Of a DNA stretch of 64,000 bases, positions 8,793-17,191 are shown one piece after another (position 1 is the stretch's first letter; each line of letters begins with the position of its first letter). The position numbers and the translations under genes were made by a program. This DNA comes from Bog-756 sp049517675. Its GTDB lineage: Bacteria; Actinomycetota; Acidimicrobiia; Acidimicrobiales; RAAP-2. A model generated the notes under the pieces. The model saw only the letters and a program-made list of their open reading frames with translations, did no database searches and had not been told where the DNA came from. Location of the stretch: positions 11,751 through 75,750 of the forward strand of contig JBEKRV010000012.1 in NCBI GenBank assembly GCA_049517675.1, read 5' to 3'.

Positions 8793-8867
8793 ACGACCTC
8801 CACGGAGCCCCGACGCCGGGGTGTGCCGGTGCTCGGGATCTGCGGAGTCGCGGCCGGACGCCTGCGG

Positions 8868-10064
8868 TCAGGGGAGGACGGTGTCGGGCAGCGGCCACCG
8901 GTAGAGGCGGGCGGCGTTCTCGTGGGTCAGCTTCCGCAGCTCCTGGGCGGGCAGGTGCCCCCAGCAGCGGTCGATGACATCCTGGGTGTCCGGCCAGGTG
9001 GAGTCGCCGTGGGGGTAGTCGACCTCCACCATGACGTGGTCGATGCCGATGCGGTGCCGGGTGTCGATGGTGGAGGGGTCGTCGATCGTGCAGAACCAGA
9101 AGTTGCGTTGGAGCACGTCGGCGGGGCGCAGCCCCGACTCGTCGAAGCCCCGCCCGTACCCCGACCGGTCGACGATGTTGTCCAGGCGGTCGAGCAGCAT
9201 GGCCACCCAGCCGATCCCACCCTCGCTCATGGCGATGTGCAGGTCGGGGAAGCGCACCGCCAGCCCGGACCACAGCCACTCGGCGCACGCGGTCAGGGAC
9301 ATCTGGCCGAAGAGGGTGGCCCCGAGGGCGACCAGGGGCCCGTCCGGGGGGAGGTCCGGCATGCCCGAGGATCCGACGTGGAGCGAGACGACGGTGTCGG
9401 TCTCCTGGCAGGCCTCCATGACCGGGTCCCAGTAGTCGCTGAAGACGCTGGGGAGCCCGATCTTCTGCGGGCGCTCGGGGAGGGTGACCGAGCGGAAGCC
9501 GCGGTCCGCGTTCCTCCGGATCTCATCGGCCGCCAGCACGGGGTCGGTGAGGAAGGTGATCCCGCAGGGGATGATGCGGTCGGGGTAGGGCTGCCACCAC
9601 GCCTCGTAGAGCCAGTCGTTCCAGGCCCTGGTCACCGCCAGGCCGAGGTCGGGGTCGCTCGCCCGGGAGAACACGCTGCCCGAGAACCCGGTGATCTGCG
9701 ACGGGAAGTTGAGCGATGCCCAGACCCCGTTGATGTCCATGTCGGCGATGCGTGCGTCGATGTCCCAGCAGCCGCGCCGCATGTCCTCGAACCGGGTGGG
9801 CTCGAGGGTGACGTGCTCCGGCCGCCGACCGGCCACCGCGTTCATCCCCACCTGCGAGTAGCGCTTCCCGTCGAACTCCCACAGCTGGTGGCCGCGGGAC
9901 GACTCGACCACCCGGGGCGCCCGGTCGGCGAATCGTGCGGGCAGGCGTCCCTCGAACATGTCGGGCGGTTCGACGAGGTGGTCGTCGACCGAGATGACCG
10001 TGGCCCGCACGGGTCGGGGGTCCGGGTCCGCCAGCAGGGTGTCGGTGCGGGTGACGATGGTCAT
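8868..10064 (-). CDS. ACMSD-like amidohydrolase-2 family protein (copy 2)
   Basis: A 398-residue paralog of the proteins at 5736-6944 and 18684-19973. It shares SVDDHLVEPPDMF (Asp27-Asp28-His29), NAVAGRRPE, DMDINGVWASLNFPS, the metal-ligand region SLHVGSSG, SEGGIGW and VEVDYPHGDSTWPDT. A metal-dependent decarboxylase or hydrolase is expected, with unknown substrate. ATG 10064 is preceded by GGAGG at seven-base spacing on the minus strand, one of the better ribosome binding sites here. A CATACT box lies just upstream, so the mRNA probably starts about 14 bases before the ATG. It is convergent with the D-aminoacylase-like gene. Confidence 0.85.
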   Translation of the reverse strand: MTIVTRTDTLLADPDPRPVRATVISVDDHLVEPPDMFEGRLPARFADRAPRVVESSRGHQLWEFDGKRYSQVGMNAVAGRRPEHVTLEPTRFEDMRRGCWDIDARIADMDINGVWASLNFPSQITGFSGSVFSRASDPDLGLAVTRAWNDWLYEAWWQPYPDRIIPCGITFLTDPVLAADEIRRNADRGFRSVTLPERPQKIGLPSVFSDYWDPVMEACQETDTVVSLHVGSSGMPDLPPDGPLVALGATLFGQMSLTACAEWLWSGLAVRFPDLHIAMSEGGIGWVAMLLDRLDNIVDRSGYGRGFDESGLRPADVLQRNFWFCTIDDPSTIDTRHRIGIDHVMVEVDYPHGDSTWPDTQDVIDRCWGHLPAQELRKLTHENAARLYRWPLPDTVLP

Positions 10065-10190
10065 GGGCCAACCTCCATGGGGCGAGTATGCCCGGTACGC
10101 CGTTCCGGTGCCGGGCCCCCGGGGGCGGTGCGTCGGTACACTTCCGGGGCCGACCCAACGGGCGGGACGGCGTGACATCGAGGAGGTCCC

Positions 10191-10592
10191 GTGGCCGTGA
10201 CCGGGCTGGCCAATCTGGCCGTGAAAGTCGCCGACCTGGACGCTGCCGTCCGCTTCTACGAGGAGGCCGGGGCCGAGGTCCGCGACCGGATGGTGTGGGG
10301 GATCGGGGAACGGGCCGACGTCTTCCTCGGCCCGGTCATGATCACGCTCTTCACCCGGGCCGTCTACGAGGACGTGGTCGACCTCCCGGCCGAGGGATTC
10401 CTGCACCCGGCCCTGTTCACCGACGACCTCGACGCCGAGCTCGAGGGCCACCCGGTCGTCTGGGGACCCGCCGTGGTCGAGGGGGCGTTCGGGACCCGCC
10501 GCATCGCCTTCGTGGACGCGCCGGGGGGCATCCGGCTCGAGTTCATGGAGCAGCTGTCGTCTCCGCCGGGCGCTCCGTCCGGACCCCGCTAG
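10191..10592 (+). CDS. VOC / glyoxalase-fold protein
   Basis: A 133-residue vicinal-oxygen-chelate fold protein. The first beta-alpha-beta module opens with LANLAVKVADLDAAVRFYEE and the second ends with FVDAPGGIRLEFMEQL, whose final Glu is a usual metal ligand. Members act as glyoxalases, epimerases or ring-cleavage dioxygenases, and the length fits the single-domain class. GTG 10191 follows AGGAGG at five-base spacing. A TACACT box at 10137-10142 is a plausible -10. The gene is divergent from the second ACMSD-like amidohydrolase. Confidence 0.75.
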   Translation: MAVTGLANLAVKVADLDAAVRFYEEAGAEVRDRMVWGIGERADVFLGPVMITLFTRAVYEDVVDLPAEGFLHPALFTDDLDAELEGHPVVWGPAVVEGAFGTRRIAFVDAPGGIRLEFMEQLSSPPGAPSGPR

Positions 10593-10665
10593 GGCTTCAC
10601 TAGGGTCTGCATGCCCCCGGTCGCCGGTGAGCGGCACGGGGAGGAGGCAAGGAGGAGCGGGTGTC

Positions 10666-11871
10666 GTGAACGGTCGGGCACGGCGAGGGGACGGTCCCGC
10701 TCCGGAGGGTGTGGTATTCGGGAAGGTCCCGTTCGCCGGCGTGACCGTCGCTCTCGGCCTCATCGGGGGCACCAATGCCGCCTACGGCACCCTGCTCGTC
10801 GGCATCGCGCACCACTTCGGCCTGGCACTGGCGTCGGCCGGCCTCACCCTCAGTGTCAGCTTCGCCGGCGCACTCGTCGGGGTGGCGTTGTGCTGGTTCG
10901 CACTCGGTCGCGCGGCCGGCGGCCCGGTGATCGCCGCGGCGCTCGTGGTCTTCTCCCTCGGAATGGCCGTGGCCGCACTGGCCCCGACCTGGCCGTCGTT
11001 CCTCGGCGGGATCGCGCTGGGCGGCGTGGGCTTCGGCGCCATCGATTTCGGCGTGTTGAACCTCACCTCGCGGACGGCACACGAGGGGAGGGCGTCCCGG
11101 CTCAGCGTGTCGGGTGCCGGCTGGGCCTTCGGGGCGATCGCCGGCCCGCTGCTGGTGGTCGCCGTCCGGCCGCCCCACTTCCCGGTGTTCTTCGGCATCG
11201 CTTCGGCGGTGGGCCTGGTCGTCGCCCCGTTCGTCCTCGGTGTCCGTGCGCCGCCGGTCCACCCGCAGGTACGCCGGACGTTGGACGAGCGACGGCCGGG
11301 CAACCGCCGCGCCGTGCTCTGGACGTTCCTGCTCGCCTTCGGGTCCTACGTGGCGGTGGAGGCAGCCGTCTCCGGTTGGCTGGCCGCACAGCTCCACGGC
11401 TGGGGATTTCCGGCTGCGGTCGGGTCGCTCGTCACCGCCGGGTTCTGGGCGGGACTGGCCATCGGACGGCTCGTCTCCTCACCGATGCTGCGGCTCCTGG
11501 TCGGTCACCAGCTGGTCCTGGCCGGCCTCGGTCTGGCCATCGTGCTCCTGATGGGATCGGGCATCCGGTGGCTGGCCCCGGCGACCTACCCGCTGGTGGG
11601 CCTGGCCCTGGCCCTGGTGTTCCCCCTCGGGTTCCACTGGTTCACCGAGCTCATCCCCGACGACCACAACGCGGTGGCCTGGCTGGTGTTCGCCGGCATG
11701 GTCGGAGGCATCCTCGGTCCGGGGGCCGAGTCGTTGGCCGTCGCGCACCTCGGGGTCCACGTCGTGTCGTACGTGGCCGCGGTCCTGACCCTCGCCTGCC
11801 TCGCCGTCTTCGCCACGGCGCTCCGGTTCCCGGTGGTCGAACCGGTCCCGGGATCCGCTCCCCCGGACTGA
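10666..11871 (+). CDS. MFS transporter
   Basis: A 401-residue membrane protein with about twelve hydrophobic segments, beginning near VPFAGVTVALGLIGGTNAAYG. The halves are separated by a basic loop (RRTLDERRPGNRR) near the middle, as in major facilitator permeases. A GGVGFGAIDFG motif lies in the fourth segment. It probably imports or exports a small organic acid or related molecule, direction unknown. GTG 10666 is supported by AAGGAGG about ten bases upstream; GTG 10627 in frame is an alternative. The 13-base sequence GCTTCACTAGGGT upstream recurs at 56753. Confidence 0.8.
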   Translation: MNGRARRGDGPAPEGVVFGKVPFAGVTVALGLIGGTNAAYGTLLVGIAHHFGLALASAGLTLSVSFAGALVGVALCWFALGRAAGGPVIAAALVVFSLGMAVAALAPTWPSFLGGIALGGVGFGAIDFGVLNLTSRTAHEGRASRLSVSGAGWAFGAIAGPLLVVAVRPPHFPVFFGIASAVGLVVAPFVLGVRAPPVHPQVRRTLDERRPGNRRAVLWTFLLAFGSYVAVEAAVSGWLAAQLHGWGFPAAVGSLVTAGFWAGLAIGRLVSSPMLRLLVGHQLVLAGLGLAIVLLMGSGIRWLAPATYPLVGLALALVFPLGFHWFTELIPDDHNAVAWLVFAGMVGGILGPGAESLAVAHLGVHVVSYVAAVLTLACLAVFATALRFPVVEPVPGSAPPD

Positions 11872-11896
11872 CCCGGACGAAGGGGTGGTGGGTGGG

Positions 11897-13324
11897 CTAC
11901 CGCGGCCGGTCCGGGCAGTGGAGCGGCCACGGCCGGGCCGCCTCGTAGCGGGCTGCGGCCGCGAGCACCAGGTCCTCGCGGAATCGCGGCCCGATCACCT
12001 GCAGCCCGACCGGGAGCCCGTCCCCGGTGATGCCGGCGGGGATGCTCACGGCCGGGAGGTTCACCAGGCTGGCCAGGAACGAGAGAGCCACGGACATCCC
12101 GGCGTGGACCTCGATGCCGGCGATCTCGGTGGGCATCGGCCCCTCGGCGGCGAACGGTGCCACCGAGGTCGTCGGCGTCAGGACGAGGTCGGCGTCGTCG
12201 AACACGTCCGCCACCTGGAGCACGAGCGCGCGACGGGCCGACTCCACGGCGGCGGCCTCGGGGAGGGTCCGGCGGCTGAGGTAGGTCCACGCCGGGGCGC
12301 ACAACGGGTCCGCCTCGTCGAGACGGTCCTCCCACAGGGCCCGGTCCTGGTTCACGAACCTGTCGACGCCCTCGATCCCGATGTAGATCCGCGTGTAGTC
12401 CTCGAGCGCGATCGGCCGGTCGACGAGCTCGACCCCGATCGCGGCCGCGAACGACCGGGCCGCCTCCCCGCAGATGGCGGCCACCTCGGGGTCGACCACC
12501 GCGAATCCGAGGTCGGCCGACCATGCGACCCGAAGCGCCGGGAGGGTGGGGCGGACGAGGGCGTCGAGGTAGCTGCCCGGTGGGGCGGGCAGGCAGGTCC
12601 GGTCGCGCCCGTCGGGCCCGGCCATGACGTCGAGCAGGAGCGCGGTGTCGGCCACGCTCGTGGTCACACAGCCGACGACGGCGTTCTGCGCCAGATGGGT
12701 GTCACCGAGGGTCGGGATCCTGCCGTAGGTCGCCCGCAGGCCGACCAGGCCGGTGAACGCCGCCGGGGTGCGGATCGAGCCCCCTCCGTCGCTGGCCGTG
12801 GCGAAGGGCACCATGCCCGAGGTCACCGCGGCGCTCGACCCGCCGCTGGAACCCCCCGGGGTCCGGCTCGGGTCCCAGGGATTGCGGGTCACCCCGAGCA
12901 GCGGGCTTGCCGTGTACGCCCAGGCGCCCAGCTCCGGCGTCGCCGTCTTGCCGATCGGGATGGCCCCGGCGCCCCGCAGCCGGGCCACGTGGATCGAGTC
13001 GGACGACTTGGCCGGACCGTCCGCGAACCAGCGCGAGCCGCGGGTCGTCGGCATGCCGATGCAGTCCTCGAGGTCCTTGACTCCGAAGGGGACTCCGGCC
13101 AGCGGGCCGAGCTCGTCCCCCCTGCCGGCCCCGACGGACCGGTCGACCTCGGCCGCAGCGGCCAGGGCGCCGTCGGCGTCGACGTGGACGAAGGCGTTGA
13201 GCGCCGGGTTCCCCCGTTCGATCGATTCGAGGCACGACCGCACCAGATCCTCCGCCGACTGCTCGCCGGTCCGCACCCGGCGGGCCGCCTCCACCACCCC
13301 GATCGGCTCCATGGGTCCCAGCAT
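11897..13324 (-). CDS. Amidase (amidase-signature family)
   Basis: A 475-residue amidase-signature enzyme. The catalytic Lys is in PFGVKDLED near residue 79, and the Gly/Ser-rich signature PGGSSGGSSAAV supplies the cis-Ser and nucleophile Ser. DGGGSIRTPAAFTGLVGLR follows, as expected. These enzymes hydrolyse amides, carbamates or acyl-amino compounds in the cytoplasm. It lies 21 bases downstream of the D-threonine-aldolase-like gene on the same strand, so the two probably form an operon. ATG 13324 is used; ATG 13312 is a near-equal alternative. Confidence 0.85.
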   Translation of the reverse strand: MLGPMEPIGVVEAARRVRTGEQSAEDLVRSCLESIERGNPALNAFVHVDADGALAAAAEVDRSVGAGRGDELGPLAGVPFGVKDLEDCIGMPTTRGSRWFADGPAKSSDSIHVARLRGAGAIPIGKTATPELGAWAYTASPLLGVTRNPWDPSRTPGGSSGGSSAAVTSGMVPFATASDGGGSIRTPAAFTGLVGLRATYGRIPTLGDTHLAQNAVVGCVTTSVADTALLLDVMAGPDGRDRTCLPAPPGSYLDALVRPTLPALRVAWSADLGFAVVDPEVAAICGEAARSFAAAIGVELVDRPIALEDYTRIYIGIEGVDRFVNQDRALWEDRLDEADPLCAPAWTYLSRRTLPEAAAVESARRALVLQVADVFDDADLVLTPTTSVAPFAAEGPMPTEIAGIEVHAGMSVALSFLASLVNLPAVSIPAGITGDGLPVGLQVIGPRFREDLVLAAAARYEAARPWPLHCPDRPR

Positions 13325-13345
13325 GTCCGACGCCGACCCGGCGCG

Positions 13346-14338
13346 CTACCAGCCCCGTAGGTCCACGGCCCAGCGGTCGACCACCTCGTCGCCGTCGACG
13401 ATGTGGAGGTACCGGTGGTAGGCCACGGTCGGGTCGACGTGGGCGGGCATGACCTCGATCCGCTGTCCGACCCGCACGGGGTGCTCGGGCGCGAAGACCA
13501 CGTGCTCGTCGGAGCAGAAGATCACGGTCGCCCCGGCGATGGACGGGTTGCCGTGGTCCATGGCGAGGGCCTTGAGGCCGCAGTCGGCGACCGCCCACCC
13601 GGTCGACACCGAGATCACCGTGGACAGCACCGAGAGCGCCTGGTGGAAGGGCAGACCGAGCCTGGCGTAGGCCGTGTCCATGAGCGCGTACGACCCGGCC
13701 TGGATCTCGGTGGCCCAGTGGTTGAGGTCGTAGGTCCCGGTACCACCGGCCGAGACGACGTCACCGCCGACGAGTTCGTGGGCGGCCAGCAGCCTGGCCA
13801 TCGACGACTCCAGCTTCCCGGCCCGCTCGGCCCGGTTCTCGAGGCCGACGATGTGGCCTTCGTAGCCCATGACCCCCCGGACGCCGAGCCCGCGCCGCCG
13901 CGCGCTGTCGGCCAACCGCCCGGCATCCTCGGGCCGGCAGCCGCAGCGGGGCAGTCCGACGTTCACGTCGACGAGGACCTCCGGCACGCCGGCCGCGGCG
14001 GCGGCGTCGACGGTGTCCTCGGAGTCGACGGCCACGGTGACCCGTGCACCGTCCCGCACGAGCGCGCCGAGTCGGGTCGCGTCGACCACCTCGTTGGCCA
14101 GCAGGAGGTCCTCGCCCAGTCCGGCGCGGACCATGCCCTCCATCTCGGCGATGGTGGCGCACGTGAACGCGGTGTGGCCCATGGCCGCCTGTCGGGCGGC
14201 GAGCGCGGTGCACTTGGTGGCCTTGACGTGGGGGCGTAGACGGCCGCCGGGGAGTGCGTCCGACATGATGGCCAGGTTGGCGTCGAGCAGGTCCTGTCGG
14301 ACGAGGAGCGCGGGGGTCGTCAGCCGGCTCGTCTCCAC
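13346..14338 (-). CDS. D-threonine aldolase / DSD1-type PLP enzyme
   Basis: A 330-residue fold-type III PLP enzyme with an alanine-racemase-like barrel. The PLP lysine is in RPHVKATK near residue 39. The C-terminal domain holds MPAHVDPTV, matching the His-x-Asp/Cys metal site of D-threonine aldolases and D-serine dehydratases. It would cleave or dehydrate a D-beta-hydroxy-amino acid. Pairing with an amidase suggests release and breakdown of an acylated D-amino acid or similar amide. GTG 14338 follows TACACT by six bases without a Shine-Dalgarno sequence, a textbook leaderless arrangement. Confidence 0.8.
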   Translation of the reverse strand: METSRLTTPALLVRQDLLDANLAIMSDALPGGRLRPHVKATKCTALAARQAAMGHTAFTCATIAEMEGMVRAGLGEDLLLANEVVDATRLGALVRDGARVTVAVDSEDTVDAAAAAGVPEVLVDVNVGLPRCGCRPEDAGRLADSARRRGLGVRGVMGYEGHIVGLENRAERAGKLESSMARLLAAHELVGGDVVSAGGTGTYDLNHWATEIQAGSYALMDTAYARLGLPFHQALSVLSTVISVSTGWAVADCGLKALAMDHGNPSIAGATVIFCSDEHVVFAPEHPVRVGQRIEVMPAHVDPTVAYHRYLHIVDGDEVVDRWAVDLRGW

Positions 14339-14344
14339 GGCCGC

Positions 14345-14350
14345 AGTGTA
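14345..14350 (-). promoter_or_regulatory. -10 box (TACACT) of the aldolase-amidase operon
   Basis: TACACT on the minus strand ends six bases before GTG 14338, placing the transcription start on the start codon. Confidence 0.5.
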
Positions 14351-14557
14351 CCGAGCGTCCCCGCCGGCCACCTCTGCCGGCCGCGGGCCGTCGGCTTCCT
14401 GGGTCCGGGGCCGGGCGCGGCGCCCGACCCCCCGGCCCCGACGAAGGGTCTTTCGGCCTCCGTCCCGTGGGCCATCGGACTCTGGTCCCCAGGGTGGCCG
14501 CGTCACACAATGCTGTGGTCGGACCGGTTCGGACGCCCGGGCGGTGCGGCGATGTCG

Positions 14558-14605
14558 GTGCGGAAGCCCCCCGGCCCTCCCCCCGGACCCGGGGGTCTTC
14601 CGCAC
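14558..14605 (+). repeat. Large stem-loop upstream of the small membrane protein
   Basis: The 17-base arms at 14558-14574 and 14589-14605 pair with a single mismatch around a 14-base loop. It lies 32 bases before the GTG of the 75-residue membrane protein, in the 298-base gap between divergent genes. No gene ends here, so it is not an ordinary terminator. A 5'-UTR structure or operator is more likely. There is no T-run. Confidence 0.55.
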
Positions 14606-14636
14606 GGACAGGGCGACGACGGCGATGGGAGGAACC

Positions 14637-14864
14637 GTGGCGAACGGTGCATTTGCGTTGGGGCTCCTCGTGGCCCTCGTGGGAGTGGGCTGGTTCGCCG
14701 GCCACTCGACGGTGGTCGTACCGGACGGTCGGCCGGACCGGTCGGACCACCCGGCCCGCCTCCAGGGGCCGCCGGCGGGCGGGCCCCGGTGGACGGTGAC
14801 CACCATGAGCGTGCCGGACCGGGTCCCCGACGAGTGGGTCGAGGCGTTCCGGAACGGTCGGTGA
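14637..14864 (+). CDS. Small single-pass membrane protein, function unknown
   Basis: A 75-residue protein with one hydrophobic segment near the N-terminus (GAFALGLLVALVGVGWFAG) and a polar, proline-rich remainder ending in DEWVEAFRNGR. I recognise no family. GTG 14637 follows GGGAGG at close spacing, which with the membrane segment argues for a real gene. A strong stem-loop lies just upstream. It is convergent with the crotonase ending at 14995. Confidence 0.45.
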   Translation: MANGAFALGLLVALVGVGWFAGHSTVVVPDGRPDRSDHPARLQGPPAGGPRWTVTTMSVPDRVPDEWVEAFRNGR

Positions 14865-14994
14865 GGCACTGAACCGGGCTCCGGACCGGCGCGGCCGACC
14901 TCACACCGAACGGCCGCGTCCACGGCGGGCGTCACCCGGCACCAGATCCGGCGGGAACGGTGCACGGGCGGGTCGCCCGGCCCCACCCCGCCGC

Positions 14995-15984
14995 TCAGGC
15001 GCACACCTCGTCGACCAGTCCCCACGCGAGGGCCGTGGCCGCGTCGATCGGCCCGGTGGACAGGGCCAGCTCGAGGGTCCGGTGCCTCCCGATGCGTCGA
15101 GGCAGGCTCACCGTGCCACCGGCACCCGGAATGAGCCCGAGGCGCACCTCGGGCAGCGAGATGCGGGTCGTCGGCTCGGCCACCACCCGGTGGGCGAAGG
15201 CGGCCAGCTCGATGCCCGATCCGACCGCGTCCCCGTGTAGGTGGGCGGTGGTGCGTCCGGCCACCCCGGCGAGCGCCCGGGCCGGGCTGGCGAGCAGGCG
15301 GATCAGGTGCGCGGTGGCCGGGTCCGAACGGCTCCCGAACTCGTCGAGGTCCCCGCCGCTGCAGAACGAGGGGCCGGCCCCGCGGAGGTGCACCGCGGTG
15401 ACCGTGGGATCGAGGGAGGCCACGGTCAGGGCCGCCACCAGTTCGTCGCGCATGGCCGAGTCCAGGGCGTTGCGGACCTCGGGTCGGTCCAGGGTTACCT
15501 CGAGCTGGTCGAGGTGCCGCTCGATCCGCACGGCGGGACCGGCGGGGACCGGACGTCGACGCGACGGCCGCCCGGTCCGCCACCGGGTGAATTCGGGTCC
15601 GCCCTGAAGGAGGCCGTAGGCCGTGGACTCGGCGACCAGCCCCTCCTGGACGCTGCGGCTCCCCCCGGATCGGAGCAGCACGGTCAGCACGGTCGCGGCC
15701 AGCGGGTTCCCACCGACCACGGCCGCCACCGACGCGGTGCCGGGACCGTCCGGAGCGCACACCAGGTCCGCCCAGTCGGGCTGGCGGGACGGTGGATCGC
15801 ACAACGCCACGACGACCGCCGGCAGGGTGACGAGCCGCTCCATGGAGGCACGGTCCAGGCGGTCGGGCAGGCCGTCGGCCCCGACGAGGAGGACCCGTCC
15901 GCCGGTCCCGCCGAGGCGCTCGAAGGCGTCGTCGGTCCCGAGGACCTCGGCGAACTCCTCTCCGGCGAGCGGGGTGGGAACCAT
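14995..15984 (-). CDS. Enoyl-CoA hydratase/isomerase family protein with extra N-terminal region
   Basis: A 329-residue protein whose C-terminal ~180 residues are a crotonase domain: RPEVRNALDSAMRDELV, the oxyanion segment GPSFCSGGDLDEF, then GDAVGSGIELAAF and LPEVRLGLIPGAGGT. The N-terminal ~140 residues look like a degenerate crotonase-like half (VVALCDPPS... to ...AYGLLQGGPEF). It probably hydrates or isomerises an unusual enoyl-CoA. ATG 15984 follows TACCCT by six bases. Its promoter shares bases with that of the divergent CoA-transferase, so the two genes are probably regulated together. Confidence 0.75.
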   Translation of the reverse strand: MVPTPLAGEEFAEVLGTDDAFERLGGTGGRVLLVGADGLPDRLDRASMERLVTLPAVVVALCDPPSRQPDWADLVCAPDGPGTASVAAVVGGNPLAATVLTVLLRSGGSRSVQEGLVAESTAYGLLQGGPEFTRWRTGRPSRRRPVPAGPAVRIERHLDQLEVTLDRPEVRNALDSAMRDELVAALTVASLDPTVTAVHLRGAGPSFCSGGDLDEFGSRSDPATAHLIRLLASPARALAGVAGRTTAHLHGDAVGSGIELAAFAHRVVAEPTTRISLPEVRLGLIPGAGGTVSLPRRIGRHRTLELALSTGPIDAATALAWGLVDEVCA

Positions 15985-15990
15985 GGGCCG

Positions 15991-16000
15991 AGGGTACTGT
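15991..16000. promoter_or_regulatory. Overlapping divergent -10 boxes (AGGGTACTGT)
   Basis: The minus strand reads TACCCT six bases before ATG 15984. The plus strand reads TACTGT ten to fifteen bases before ATG 16010. Both boxes share the central TA, so RNA polymerase can serve only one direction at a time. The element repeats AGGGTACCGT at 6953 with one change. Confidence 0.5.
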
Positions 16001-16009
16001 GTGCCCGTC

Positions 16010-17191
16010 ATGGGCCGCAGTGCTGTCGGAACGGATCCGGGGACCACGGGCGGCGGGGTGGCACGGGAGGACCGCGACGCCTGGGCGGCGTCGGGACTCC
16101 AGGCGCTCACCGGGCGCGCCGACGGACCCGGGCTCGCTCCACCACCGGGACTGGTCGGGGGCGTGCGGGACCTGGCGGCCGCCATCGCCCGGGACTCGGC
16201 GGCGCTCGGCCGGCCGGTGGTGGTCGATCCCCTGGCCGTCATGGCCGAGCGGGCACGGTACGGCCGGATGGTTCGGGGCGGGAGGGTCAGTGTCGGAGGA
16301 GCGTCCCGTCTGGTCCGGGTGGCCGACGGGTGGATGGCCGTGAGCATGGCCCGCCCGAGCGACTGGGAGCTGGCCGCGGCGTGGCTCGGACTGGATACCC
16401 CGGTCGACGACGGTGACTGGGGACGGGTCGAGGCGGCGATGGGCCGGTTCGGCGCCGACGAGCTGGTGGTCCGGTCGGACGGGCTCGGACTGCCGGTGGC
16501 CCGGGTGGGGGAGCGGCGGGGGCCGGATGGCGGTCCGGTCCGTCCCGGTGTGTCGGTCGAACCGTTGGGTGCGGGCGGACCGCCGGCGGCCCTGTCCGAC
16601 CTGGTGGTGGCCGACCTCTCGGCCCTGTGGGCCGGACCCCTGGTCGGCGCCCTGCTGGTGGACGGTGGGGCCCGGGTGGTGAAGGTGGAGTCCGCGACCC
16701 GGCCGGACGGTGGGCGGCAGGGACGCCCGGAGCACTTCGGGTCGCTCAACGACGGCAAGGAATCGGCACGGTTCGACTGGCGGACGCCCGCCGGCCGCGT
16801 CGAGCTGGACCGGATCGTCGCCGGGTCCGACGTGGTCGTCACCTCGGCGAGGCCCCGGGCCCTCGACCAGCTCGGCCTGGACCCCGGATCGGTCGTCCGG
16901 GAGTGCCGGCCGCGTGTCTGGCTGTCCATCACCGGGTACGGGAGCGATGCGGGATCCCGTGATCGGGTGGCGTTCGGCGACGACGCCGCGGCGGCGGGCG
17001 GTCTCGTGGTGTGGGACGAACGGGGACCGTGCTTCTGCGCCGACGCCGTGGCCGACCCGGTGACCGGTCTGGCCGCCGCCGCCGCCGTGATGGCCGCCCT
17101 GACCCGGGGAGGCGACCACCTGGTCCACGCGTCGATGGCCGACGTGGCGGCAGGACTCGCCGCGGCGGACGACACCGTCGGGATCCGGTGA
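16010..17191 (+). CDS. Family III CoA-transferase, permuted domain order
   Basis: A 393-residue CaiB/BaiF-type CoA-transferase. The region that usually lies in the middle of these proteins (RVADGWMAVSMARPSDWELAA, residues ~102-122) comes first. The Rossmann-type segment that normally opens the protein follows (VADLSALWAGPLVGALL, then RVVKVES, near 200-230). FGDDAAAAGG near 323-330 probably holds the catalytic Asp, and FCADAVADP follows. The enzyme would move CoA between acyl groups. ATG 16010 is used; GTG 16001 is possible. It overlaps the next gene by one base (TGATG). Confidence 0.75.
   Translation: MGRSAVGTDPGTTGGGVAREDRDAWAASGLQALTGRADGPGLAPPPGLVGGVRDLAAAIARDSAALGRPVVVDPLAVMAERARYGRMVRGGRVSVGGASRLVRVADGWMAVSMARPSDWELAAAWLGLDTPVDDGDWGRVEAAMGRFGADELVVRSDGLGLPVARVGERRGPDGGPVRPGVSVEPLGAGGPPAALSDLVVADLSALWAGPLVGALLVDGGARVVKVESATRPDGGRQGRPEHFGSLNDGKESARFDWRTPAGRVELDRIVAGSDVVVTSARPRALDQLGLDPGSVVRECRPRVWLSITGYGSDAGSRDRVAFGDDAAAAGGLVVWDERGPCFCADAVADPVTGLAAAAAVMAALTRGGDHLVHASMADVAAGLAAADDTVGIR

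Noticed and set aside
8808..8821. Short hairpin CCCCG/CGGGG between convergent amidohydrolases as terminator
   Set aside because: Only a five-base stem, common by chance at this GC content.
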